A stretch of 64,000 bases of DNA from Spirogloea muscicola (taxonomy: Eukaryota; Streptophyta; Zygnematophyceae; Spirogloeales; Spirogloeaceae): the NCBI GenBank assembly GCA_009602725.1, contig WELB01000194.1, positions 1 to 64,000 of the forward strand. The letters are read 5' to 3'. The notes under the pieces are model-generated. The model made no database searches and was not told the origin of the DNA. It worked only from the letters and a program-made list of their open reading frames with translations. The position numbers were made by a program, and so were the translations under genes. This document shows, piece by piece, positions 33,508 to 45,185 of this stretch. Each line of letters opens with the position of its first letter. Position 1 is the stretch's first letter.

Positions 33508-34267
33508 AATGTGGGCCTCCTGACCGCTTGCAATACTGTCATTTCACAGTAATGAATGTGGTGTTTTGCCAGCATGGCCTTCTTACGATGCTTCTTACCC
33601 GAAGCAGCAGCCTGTCAAACCTTTTGTCTCCTCCTGGTGAAGTGAGTCAGTCTTTGACATTGGTCTTTCCAGTTCGGTTATGCATTGAGTAACCTACCAT
33701 CATTGAGTTATTTGCATCGAGCACCTCATCGGCTGCCTTTGGATGTTCATAACCTGCACGGCAACTATACACGGACATCATGACACGCAGGCCCTGTTTC
33801 TCTTGTCAGTGATCATCACCTATCAGTAACTCCAGTATGTTGACCCTTTGTTCAACAGGATGACTTTGTCACAGCTGCAAGTTGCAAGTGGTGTGTTCTC
33901 CTCGATTTACTTCATGACGTTCACTCAGGTCTTAGGGAGCCTTGTGCATCAAGAGCGTAAGGACAACCACCTGTGCTGCATAAGAGTCATATATGACTTA
34001 AAGTGTGCATGGCCTGCTTCGCAATTGGTCATCCAACTTGTCCAAATGTTTACCAGCTCAGCAGAAAAGGCCTTGCGAACGATATGGGCACAGCCTCATG
34101 ACAAGGCAGTGGTGGACATTGCATGTGCCCTTCTCACGTTTCAACCTCTTTTAGTTGCAGAACACCATGTTGAGTACATTGTACAACTACTGAGCTTCAT
34201 GCAGGAGCTTCCAAGAGGGTCCAAGGGTACAACCTGAAGTGGTTCTCATTGTGGTGGTCTTCTGCAG
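33508..34267. other. Region upstream of the LRR gene
   Basis: An open plus frame at about 33848-34237 contains a hydrophobic stretch near its start and could contribute a signal-peptide exon for the LRR protein. I could not define a splice join. Otherwise nothing is recognised. Confidence 0.35.
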
Positions 34268-37200
34268 GTCAAGCCCTTCTGGACCTGAAAGCCAGCATAA
34301 CAGCAGACCCCACCAGTTTCCTGAAGAATTGGACAACATCGTCTGAGCCTTGTACATGGACGGGCGTAGTCTGCTGCGGTATTGTGGGCCCAGACTGCAC
34401 TTATACTACGAACACAACCCTGGTGCAGCACGTGCAATCCCTGTAAATCATCGATGCCCTTCTCCTGTCATGAGCAGACTACTGATACATCAGTTATCTA
34501 GCATACGGCAGCAGCGACCTGAGCTAACTGGTCTGCACTTACGCAGCGCCCTTGGAGATAACTCGGGCTTGGATCTCATGCTAGAAGGCTCCCTTCCACC
34601 CGCTCTTAACAACCTAAAGTACCTTGACAACTTGTAAGTGCCAATGCAAGGCAGCAGATGCAGCCTTGTAACTCTTGTATACAGGCAGCATGAGTGGAGA
34701 TATGTCATTGTAAAGTTGCACACAACGTGGCCTCTTGACATGCATCTCTCTTTCACAGTAAGCTCTCGCATGAAATCAATCTTGGAGCATCTTGATTGCA
34801 CTAGCAAGCACACAAGCGCAGAACTTTGCAAGTGTCTCACAGGTGGAACTCCTCATGCTTCTCTGTAAAAGAAGCACAGACACTGTCTGCAAGGAGGAGG
34901 CCTAATAGTGACAAATTTTCAAGCTGAGCTTTCCCTTTGGCTATGCATGTGATGTGATGTAACCAGGGACGTGAGTCACAACCGCCTCAGCGGACCCTTG
35001 CCGTCATTGCCGAACATAAGTGCCTCGTACTTGTGAGTACGTGACTTCAGCTCAGTAGCACAATATATGATGATGGTGCATTCAACAGGTGCTCTGCACT
35101 TCTGTGCTTCTGGCCTGCAGGCTTCTGTTTGTCACAACTGAGGACGTTCCAGACTGCTTGCGTGTCATACAACTTGACTTGTACTTGTTGACTACTTTGG
35201 GTCTCCCTGCTTTTGAACAGCTTTCTAGGCAGGAACCAATTCACTGGGCTTGTGCCACAGGACTTCGTGAGCTCATCTACAACTCAAAAGCTTGTGGTGC
35301 TGTAAGCATACAGAGCACTCCACAATTTGGGTGCCATCCTCGCACTTGCTTCTAGCTTTGGCTGCCAGAGTTGTAGGTGTGTGTAGTCCAAGTACTCAAA
35401 TGTCACCTATGTCGAAATGCTTGTGGGCAGCTTGACTTACCGTGCACATAACACCATTTAATGTTATCCAGATCTCCTCACTGATGGGCTCTCCAGCAGT
35501 AGGCGGCTGATCTGCCTACCAGATTGATGCCATGTTCTGATGCTGATATGAGCCAAATGCATGCCCCTTGCAGGGAGCTCTCTGCAAACAGGCTGACTGG
35601 GCCCTGCCCGGCGTCATTGTTTGCTTCTACGCTACAGTACCTGTGTGGACCTTAACTGCCCACTCTGTCTGTCCTCAGATGCTAGAGTGGGGCTTCCCTC
35701 CAGTGTTATTGAGGACATCACACCTGGGATAGAATCAAGGTATTGGCATGCAAGCACCATCTTGCACTTACACAATTGTCCTGCTATTGTGTGCAGAAAT
35801 ATATCTGGGAACAGCTTCAATGGAAGTGTACCATCATTGGCCAACTGTACAGGCATAGCAAGCATGTTCGTTGTCTCGACGAGCGCACACTATGCCCTGG
35901 TGACATGGTTCTTAAGTGAATCCTTGCAATGCTGACCTAGAAGCTCGCTTAAGTTTTCAAAGCCTCGGATCATGTTGTGATATCAATTTCTTGTGCTACT
36001 GTATGAGCTCGCAGAGATGTGTCCAACAATGGATTCACTGGACAAGTTGGCACTATAGGCTCAGTCATGTTGTCGAAAATGTGAGCAGTTCATCACATGT
36101 TCCTGTCATGATTTAATTCAACCGGCCTTTAGTGGCGGAGATTTAGACAAAACTGCTCTTATATCGATATCGAGCTCTACAAGCTAGCCAATGGCAGGAT
36201 ATTGCCTCTCCTTGGCATGGTTGACTTCGTGCATTTGGATTCTGCCCCAGCACCTCACAGAAACTTGTATCACAATTGCAGATACCTGAATGACAATCAC
36301 TTTACAGGGCCTATCCCTGCCTCCTTGGCCACTGACTGCCCAACACTTTACAGCATGTAAAACTGCTCCACCGGAATTAGACATGCTTTAGCTGAATGAC
36401 TTTCATCTGGAATGCTTCTGTCCTCTATTAGTATTACGGTGCTATTGCCCAGGCTCGTGTCCATTGAAACGGTGTTGTTGTTGGCCCAGCAATCTCCAAA
36501 ACAACTCCTTCGGTGGAAAGATACCAGCTGATCTCCTCTCGCTGCTGAACCAGACCATTCCAATCACACTGTGAGTGAAGTATGTTGCCATGTAATATTG
36601 CTATTGCAATACTTGCCGTGTGCGTCCTTGACATATCTGGAGTGTTTTATTAACACCTGGTAACTGCCATGCCCTGTAGACCTTGGGTCTTTCTTTCTGA
36701 AAGTCAAATACTAGGGGATGGCTGTGCTTGTAAGAGAGCTCTCAGGCTCTGATGTGAGATTAAGGAAGGCTTGCATTGCCATGTCAGCAGGAATCTTGCA
36801 GATAATAATCTCAGTGGACCAGTACCAACTCAACTGCTACAAACACTCTTGGCCAATGCTGCTCAAATAGACGAGCTCTATCTGAATGCAAGTCAAAAAT
36901 CCATGTTGTAAGTTTGCTTCTTTGCTTCTGCACTTGATGCTGCTTGTAAGCTACAAGGATTGGCTTACAGCAAGAATCAGCAGAAGATGCGACTGCTGAC
37001 ATTTTTGAGTCTGTAATGTGTAACAGGAACGTGTCCAATAACAACCTCATGGGTGCAGTGAAGAACATATCCAACTCAAATTTCACATTCAGGTACTATG
37101 TACGATTTTACTTGCTAATGGCATGCATGGTATGGCCTGGGGCAACAATACGTGGTGATTAACTTGTATATCTTTAGGTGCTGTGTCCTTTCATCACAGA

Positions 37201-37585
37201 TGAGCTGAGTTACCTGTCAGCCTCAGAGATGCATGTTGCGGGTCACAAGCACCACACACCTACTGTGAACAGCCACTCCTTCATTGACCTCATATGTCCT
37301 AAAAGTCAAGCATGCACATCTGACCACCCGCTTTCTTGCACATGCAGCTATACAGGGAACGTGGGGCTTTGTGGGGCATCAGGTCTTGCAGCATGTCCCT
37401 CACCAGTAGCGCCCATGGCAGCACCGCATGCAAGCCCGCCAGTCTCACAGCAAGCCCCTCTGTCCCCTGCATCTGCCCCTGCTCCACAGCCAAGTAGTGC
37501 AATGCCTCCTCATGTCGTGAGCTCACCTCTTGCTCTTTGTGTTGCCGTCCTCGTCTGGACTTCAACATGCAAACTCTTGTGCTAA
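34268..37585 (+). CDS. Extracellular leucine-rich-repeat protein with C-terminal anchor-like tail
   Basis: Plant-type LRR protein without a kinase domain. Exons: 34268-34422, 34524-34633, 34967-35032, 35574-35642, 35797-35865, 36015-36071, 36282-36356, 36490-36570, 36791-36907, 37027-37092 and 37348-37585. The first is an LRR N-cap (QALLDLKASITADPTSFLKN, WTTSSEPCTWTGVVCC). Each later exon is close to one repeat of 22-39 residues, for example DVSHNRLSGPLPSL, ELSANRLTGPCPASLF, NISGNSFNGSVPSL, YLNDNHFTGPIPASL, NLQNNSFGGKIPADL, NLADNNLSGPVPTQL and NVSNNNLMGAVKNI. The introns between repeats are all phase 2 and GT-AG, as in land-plant LRR receptor genes. The last exon has a Cys-containing cap (YTGNVGLCG), a Pro/Ala/Ser-rich stretch and a hydrophobic end (SSPLALCVAVLVWTS) with almost no cytoplasmic tail, which looks like a GPI-anchor signal. 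The signal-peptide exon is not identified. Confidence 0.85.
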
Positions 37586-40500
37586 AGTTGCTTGTGACTG
37601 GTATTAAGTTGTACCATTGTGCCCAGTAATAGGGCCTTTTAACAAACGTTAGTGGTCACAAGCACGGGTTGTGGTATCTCCAGCAGTGACCAGTCTGGGC
37701 AAGGATAAGGAGAGAGGAGAGATGAGCAGGACCAATGCTAGCCTCATCTTACTGCCTTCCGAGTTGGCAGCACGTAGTTTGTGACACACGACACCGGTAG
37801 CTCCTTCCTTCTCAGCAGAGTGGATGGAAATTTGGGCTAGCAGATCGGGGGGTCATTTGACCAACGCATGCGGAGCGCTGACGACATCTCATCTTGGCCC
37901 TGGCTTAGTCAGCGCCTCAATTGAGCCACACTTGCAGCAGAATAGTGAGCAGCATGTGCATGCCTGAGAGGGTTGATATCGTGAGGGCATGGGCATCGTA
38001 TGCCCTGTATGAGAACGCAAGTGGTACACGCTGTGGCACATGCACTGCATGGAGTGCTCACAGAGAAGCAACGAGGCCCTTTCGGTGATGGTGCACAAGA
38101 AGCAAGCAAGATGATGGGTTGCGAAGGCGTCATTGTCCATTGCATGCACCAACAATGACGCCGCTCATCATGGCCACAATGAGCATAAGCCACAACGATG
38201 AGACAGCTTCAAGGCATTGGCCTGTACCGAGAGTGTGAGCCACTACGGCACTCACGACAAGCCCAAGGTAGTTAATCATATACAGAGGCTTTGGCCCCCG
38301 ATGGTCAGATTTGCAAGCTAGCTTTGCCCACCTTCTCCATGAAGCACGTGAGCCTTGGGGCGTTGCAAGTGCTTCAAATCAGCATTGCGTTGGCAAGTTG
38401 AATGCTACTGATATTGGTCAATGTTTGCGAGTGGCAAGCATCAAGTAAGGACCTCAGTGTGCATGCACGTACATGGCAAATGCGAGGATCTGCTCACTCC
38501 TGGGGTAGATTGACGATCAAGCATCATTTGTTAAGGACGTACCTCTTGATCAACAATTGACATTACATATATAAGCCGCCTCCTCGCAAAAGCAGAAATC
38601 TTGTGCATGTATGCGCGCATGAGACGAGTTTAAGACTGACAGTCAATGCCTTGCTATGGCCTGAATGATCACTGCTCCATGCTGCACTGTGTGGTGCAGC
38701 AGTTATGCTATATCACACAAGTCTCTCAGGAGCATAAGTTCAGACACTAGCATGGCAAATACGTTGTGCAGGACCCTCATACGCACCGCACCCTTCTTGG
38801 GACTGCGCAGGACCGCAGGCAGTCGTAGGACATGCCCCTGGTAAGGTGCTGCGCTTGAGCCTCAAGCCCATTAAGCGACAACAGTGGGGACGGGGCCTGC
38901 AGCTGGCCCCAGTAGTAGGCCTCCCGCCCCACTCCTATAACTCAGACGGCTGTGGTGGCACGCTTGGCTATGGCGACTCCCTCTTCTACAGCGGCAGCTG
39001 CATGCCGAGCACGAAACTCCGCTCGGTGCCGCAATGAGCGCCGCCGCAGCTGTGGGTGGCGACGACGGCCAGGCCCTGGCAGCGGCGCCAGAGGCCACCA
39101 TTGTTGCGGCTGCCGAGACCACTCCCAGCTTAGATCGGCTTCGAGCTGCCACTGCAACGGTGGTGGGTTTGACACGGCAATGACACCAATTCCTAGAGTA
39201 GGACATCCATCCAGATGCATCGTGATCAAGAGGGCCTAATGATTTGCTCTTTTTGCTGGTACTCAATGAGGCCCATTATACTTCTAATATGACGGCAATG
39301 TCTGCTGGCAGGTGCTTACTGATGCATTGACAGCTGCTTTGAGATGCAAAGCCACCCCTATGAATTCTACGTGGAGTTGCAGTAGTACTTCAAAAATGGT
39401 TGCTCGTCAAATGAGGAACCCAAGCCATGTATGCTATCCAGCAGGAAAGTGCCCTCCTCACAGACGAGGCCAAGCCGTTTAAGGCTTGCTTGATTGCGAT
39501 GGCTTACGAGCACCACAGTCAAGGAACTCCTGTGCACTTTTTGACTATGAATTGTGCTATGGACAGCCAACTTGACTGAACAGTCAGGCCTCCTGTCTGA
39601 CCTGACTGTACAGGTCGTACAGGTATCGTGCATGCAAGCACTAATTCTCGCAAGCATGGCCATGAGTAGCATAGCTGCACCACCGAAGGGCGGACTTCTG
39701 CATGGCACACGTTGCAGCAGCGAGGGAGGAAGCGAAAGCTCTTCATTTGACAAGGCAAGGCAACGGTTGAAGGCATTGCGCTACTACTTGCTTTGTGCCG
39801 CGGGTATGCACAACCGTCAGGCAGGCACGTAGGCTAAGAACATCCGCATGTTGCTAACCTTCCTTATCTAGTGGACTTCGTCGAGCTACAAATTCGGGCA
39901 CCTGTGGCCCTCTTTACGGTAAAGCAGCACTTTCACAGCAGGCTTGTTACCTATGTAACCCTGTGCTGCGCATGACGACTGGCCCATGAGTGGCAGTAAC
40001 AACAGCTGGAGACGTGCAAGAAAGCAACCAACATGCGAGACACGGCCTGGGCAACATAGAAGACGCGGCAGACAGGGAAGAGCGACTGTGAACAAAGCAG
40101 GGGGAGAACTTGAGTAGCAGCAGTGATAAGATCGTTGCACGTTGACGCTGCCCCAAGAAACTTAGAGCAACAATAATTTCTTCAGCCGTGGCCGTGCTTG
40201 AGCTTGAGCTTGAGCTTGAGCTTGAAGTGTCCAAGCAGATCAGCTTCGTGCGGTGGCAATACTGCGGGTTCACTGCAGTTCTAACAGCCGGGTGCATGAC
40301 ACGAAGGGGCATACAGTCCTCACTTGGTCTAGGTGGCTACATGCGGACTGAGGTGACGCAGTGCGACATTGACAACAACCTCCTAGCTATATCAGCTCTT
40401 CTGTTTGCTGCGCCATAGCATATATTGACGTGGTGAAACAATATCAAATAGAAATGCAGTTCCTTCATCAGTCCCAGACCTGCGAATGTATTCTGAATCA

Positions 40501-41699
40501 TTACCCTGCGACCTGCAAGATTGAGCACTTGCTGTTGCTATATCTGGTAATCCAACGAGAAAGCGCACTGTCACAAAGGGCTACAATTCCACATTCTGTA
40601 GACTACAACCACATCAGGCTCTATGTAATATGAATTGGAAGGCTACTTGTGAAGAATTTGGCACAGTGGGCATCTAACAAGCGGCTGACAATGTTGAAAT
40701 TTCAGTATTTGTTCTTACGAAGCCTGCTTGTGCTTCTTGAGAGGCATGTGGGCATACATTGTAGCGCGTCACAAACATCTGCTGGGAAACAGCACGAGGC
40801 CGCCAGCGAACTAGGCCTCTTGGCCGTAGCTCTTGCCCTGGCGCGCTGTATCCAGTTTCTCAGTGTCATATTCCATACCTGTATCATCATTTCCTGCTTG
40901 CAGTGGCTGCGCATGCAGGGCTACACTTCTACTCTTGCTCCTGATGCTGCCAAGAGGGGGTGACACAACGATGCCCCTTTGAGACGCAACGACACGAAGT
41001 ACTGTGGAGGTTGAGCTCACGCACAGCAGCAAGGTTATATACGGTGTCCAGCACCCAATTGCACGCTCAGACGTGTGTGAAAGATCACGGTGCGTGGAAC
41101 TGAGTGATACGGTGCTAATTTGTCAAAGCGAAGCCGTTGGGGCAGAGCATGCTGATGAGCAACATACCAGCACTTCTGTGACCGTCACATCTTCTTGGTT
41201 TTACTGGGTCGAAGCATTATCACATTCTGCAAGAGGCAGCCCACCCACCGGCTACTCATGCCACCCCTTCGTGTGTGTGGCCGGTGGCCTCCAGGTTCGC
41301 CACCAGCAAGGGACATCAACAGCCTGCACGGAGCAGGCAGCACTCATACGAAATTGTTGCGAAGGGTCTGTCTGAGACGGGCTTCACCTGACCCCTGGCC
41401 AAGCAACCCCAATGACAATTGCCCATCCAATGGCGGATGGTACAGTCACGAGCGGGTACTTAATGGCCCAAGCTCCCGCAGCTTACCAGCAAACGAACAC
41501 GGATAATTGAATAATTGAAATCCCAGGACTCTTCGGTATTCATGTGCAGTCGACGGGCTCTGATCCAAGCCGGCCAAACTCCAGGGAATCGACGGCTGGA
41601 GTATGACCTGGCAGGCTTACTTCTTACGCCGACTTGTGACTTGACATTGCACAACGAAAGCACACCAGGCCTACAAGAAACACCTGACGCCTTGGCAAT
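37586..41699. other. Gene-poor stretch, nothing recognised
   Basis: About 4 kb in which I found no exon chain with a known motif. Positions 40195-40223 hold a short (gcttga)n repeat. The segment 38,840-39,240 is GC-rich with open frames on both strands of low-complexity Ala/Arg/Ser composition, which I do not regard as coding without more evidence. Confidence 0.45.
40195..40223 (+). repeat. (GCTTGA)n hexamer repeat
   Basis: Roughly five tandem copies of gcttga. No gene is recognised around it. Confidence 0.8.
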
Positions 41700-42450
41700 G
41701 TCAGACGCCCACCACGTCTTTGAGAGGAGAAAGTGCTCGCCCATTGAGAATAGGAGCTGGAACAACCAGCCCGAAGAAAGAGAGAAGCGAGCTGCAATTG
41801 AGAGCGATAAGAGTTGCAAGATCGTAGCTCATCAAGAAGGCCCCATGGTGATAGTCCTCTAGGTGTTCCCGCCGCTTGTGATTTTGACCCGTGCCCGCAG
41901 CAATGTAGACCTCGAGAAGTAGGGATAACATCTGGAGAGCACCTCGAGAAGAAAATGTATCAGCATTGAGCGTAGCCGCAGCGACGGCCCTTACGAGGTT
42001 GGAAGTAGCTTCGTGGTGTGATGGTAACCAATGCTTGTCCGTCATCGAGCCACTCAACTTGATATTCTAGCTCAGCTGATGTTACCAAAGCCGCATTACC
42101 GTCCACTTCTCCCCAAAAAAGGCCGTCAGTATCGTCCTGCTAATAATAAAAGCCAATTGTGGCTCGTGTCAGCGTCATTGCGCAGGTGACGTGGGGTTGA
42201 CGTGCAATGTGACACGCTTGCCAGTGTGACACAGAGTCGTTGCAGTACTTGCGCAGGCGTGCAAGATCGCAGATTCTGGGCGAATCTGCCTCAACTCGTC
42301 CTCCTTAATCTTGCCAGGGGCGCGGCTGCCCAAGGGTGGGCATTGGAAAATACTATTCCACACCCCGAAAAGAAATGAGCTCTTCCAAAGGGCGTGGGGC
42401 TGGCCAGCCCGGAAAGAATGAACAAGGTCCGAAGCGCCAAATGACTGAAA
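41700..42450. repeat. Dispersed repeat copies (unnamed family)
   Basis: Two copies. One near 41735-41790 contains gcccattgagaataggagct and aaccagcccgaagaaagaga. One near 42310-42425 contains cccaagggtgggcattgg, gggctggccagcccgg and aaagaatgaacaaggtcc. The wording matches the copies at 18 and 31 kb. Confidence 0.55.
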
Positions 42451-43085
42451 CAGTGGGGTGGCTCATGAGATTTCACGGTCGATGACTTGAGACTGACTCG
42501 AGGAGGCATGAGGATCGGTGAGGCCCGGGGAGAGAGATGCAGACCTGCTGCCGCCTCCTGCGTCGCCGCAGCTCGCCGCTGGCTCGCTATCCTGCTGCCA
42601 CTCGTTACGCAGCCCATCACTGCAGCAGCTGGCGATTCTCTTTGATTAGCCACATTGCCGTGGCTCTGTGGGCAGAGTTGCTTGCTGGCCAGAAAGTGAG
42701 CTCGCCGCCAGATGGCGGCACCACAGGCCAGGTTCGTCGCAATAGGTGCACGCACTCCTTGCGGCGTGTGCGCGAGGGCTTCATGTTGTTCCTGCCTATA
42801 GCGCTAACTAGGCATTAAGGCGTCACACCCAAAACTCCGCCTACAGGCCAGGACTCTGCTTTCTTAAGTGGCAACAGCCTACCCTGCATGGCTCCACTAC
42901 CACGTGAGCAGACATGCAAAGAGGTGGCAAAAGCGTCACACACTGGTGTGCAGCCGGTGCTGCGCGCCGGTTACCAGCATGACCCGCTTTGGCGCCTTGC
43001 CGTTGACTGTACTGAGTCCATGAATGCCACGTTGAGAATGACCCCCACGCGGTCCGCTACCTGCCGATTGGGAAGCGACGGGCTC

Positions 43086-43997
43086 TGTGACATCTCTGCA
43101 TCTAATCACACAGTAAGAGTCAGGGTGTCTTGGTTTGGATTCGAGCATAGGGTGTTTTGGAGACAACCCTCATACAAAACAACGGCAACGCACATACGCG
43201 CACAGAGCGCAGCGGAAGTCTTACCCTGAGGCACCACCCTAGGGCGGTGACTCTACCAATGGACTTACGGAGAGCTGGCAGGGCCCGCAGCGATGAGCTG
43301 CGGCGACGGGCTGGCAGCAGGCGGCAGCAGCAGAGCTGTGGCGGCGGCGGCAGCAGCAGGCAGCAGCGGGGCTGGCTAGGCAGCAGCAGGGCTGTGTCTC
43401 TCTCGGGCGTTGGTCGCACTCCGGAGTCTGGCCAAGGCCTACTACTTATAGCTGTTATCCTGCCACCCCTCCCCCGAGGGTGTGACGAGGGTCGCCCCCA
43501 GGGCCCTCCCTCGGAGGGGCGGACAAGGGGACACGATGAAAACAAGAGGCTGGCACACAGGGCCAGAGGCCTGTAGCACGAGTCCAAGGGACTAGCGCCA
43601 GGAGGCCGGCGCGCGAGTCCAAGGGACTGGCGCGCTGCACAGTGACTAGCGCCAAGGAGGTGGCGCGCCAAGCCTACTGCCTGGCTCACGGGGCCAAGGG
43701 ACTGAGGCCATGAGGACACAGGACCGAGGCCATGCGGCCATGAGGCCCATAGAGCTGGCCAATCCGGCCAGCCCGCAGGGCGCTGGCCTGAGGGAGAGCT
43801 GACCACCCGGCCAGCCCGCAGGGCGTGAGCCCGAGGCGTGTGGACGGGATACGGAGCTCAAGACCCTCGAACCGTTCTTAGCTACACGGAGTGCAGCCAA
43901 GCTACCCGCACCGTTTGGGACTCCAAACGGTAGATACTCTACGTTCATGTGAGGTTATTGCGCACCGTTAGCACTCTCAAACGGAGGAAACGTTACA
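43086..43997 (-). mobile_element. LTR of Gypsy family A (copy 1)
   Basis: About 912 bases, bounded in the minus orientation by TG (43997) and CA (43086), and closely similar over most of its length to the LTR at 50460-51715. It contains a minisatellite-like inner part (gagctggccna-type units near 43750-43830). Fossil. Confidence 0.7.
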
Positions 43998-44501
43998 GGC
44001 TCCCCCTTGCATTGGGCAGCCCCCACGACACGAGTGCTTGCTTCATGCAGTTGCGCCACTGCCGCCAGCTATGTGGGCCGGAGTGCCGCAGCATCTGATG
44101 CAGGCAGCACATCAACTTCCCCCACCCCAGGACAGTCGATGGGTGCAGGCACAGCTTGAAGCGACCTGCAGGGCCCCATTTGGAGGCCGCAATAAGGGTG
44201 GAGGTGATCGGGGTGTCCGCTTCCGCGCGGCCTCGGGCGTCCGCCGCGTCGCCCTCCAGCATGCCCGGAAGGTGCTGCTGCAGAGCCTTCCTCAGCATCG
44301 CCTCCAAAAGGCCCACGTCCGCCGGTGACAGTGCTGGCGGCATGAGCGCAGCAGGCAGACAATGAGCAATGACGCGCCCGCCGCCCTCCCGGGCTACTGC
44401 AGGTTGCAAGCACACACAGTAGCTGAGCCTTTCGCCTCCCCCTCCGCCACCCGTGTAAACGACAACGAGTAGCGGAGCCCTGTTCCTCTTGTGACGGCCG
44501 T
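43998..44501 (-). mobile_element. Short internal region between two family-A LTRs
   Basis: About 0.5 kb between the LTRs at 44502-45185 and 43086-43997, all on minus. It holds a frame with a helical segment (ALSPADVGLLEAMLRKALQQ) that could derive from gag. Two LTRs around such a short interior resemble a deletion derivative or a TRIM/LARD-like unit. Broken fossil. Confidence 0.5.
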
Positions 44502-45185
44502 TGTAACGTCCCTGTCCCTAATCACACAGTCAGGGTCAAAACGTCCTGTTTGGGTTTCGGGCATAGGGTGTTTTGGGGACAACCCCCTTACAGAGTAGAA
44601 CGCCAGCGCACACATAAGCGCACATAGCGCAGCGGAAGTCTTACCCTGAGGGAACGCCGGAAGGCGGCGACTCGACCGAGGATCAGCAGCTGTCCCCGCA
44701 AGGGGCGCAACCATGGTACTTACAAGGAGCCGGCGAGGCCCGCAGCGACGAGCTGCGGCGATGGGCTGGGCAGCACGCAGCAGCAGCAGAGCTGTTGCGG
44801 CGGCTGCAGCAGGCAACAGCAGGGCCGTGCCTCTCTTGGCGTCACGGGTCCGATTGAGGAGTCTGGCCTCGGCCTACTACTGATAAGCATTGCATCTGCC
44901 ACCCCTCCCTCAAGGGTGTGATGGCGGTCGCCCCCAAGGTCCTCCCCCGGAGGGCGGGCCTGACAAGGGGATACGACAAATCCGCCGGACGCTACTGCGC
45001 GCGAGCGAAGCAGCGCCTCTCGGACAGTACGACTGGCGGTACAAACCCCAGGGCTTCGGACCTTACTTGGCTACACGGGGTGTAGCAAAGTACCCGCACC
45101 GTTTGAAACTCCCAAACGGTAACACGATCCGATCATGTAAGGTTACCGGCACCGTTGGCACGCCCCAAACGGAGGGCACTTTACA
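44502..45185 (-). mobile_element. LTR of Gypsy family A (copy 3)
   Basis: About 684 bases with TG/CA ends in the minus orientation, sharing the family-A blocks around the aagtcttaccctgagg and accgtttgaaactcccaaac words. It may serve both the short unit to its left and the pol-bearing element to its right. More diverged than copies 1 and 2, hence probably older. Fossil. Confidence 0.7.

Noticed and set aside
35861-36907. Apparent non-GT donors (CG and GA) at two LRR exon ends
   Set aside because: Extending or trimming the exons gave canonical GT donors at 35866 and 36908 that keep phase 2, so these introns are ordinary.
38840-39270. Overlapping Ala/Arg-rich frames on both strands
   Set aside because: Low-complexity composition in a GC-rich patch, no splice chain and no conserved motif.
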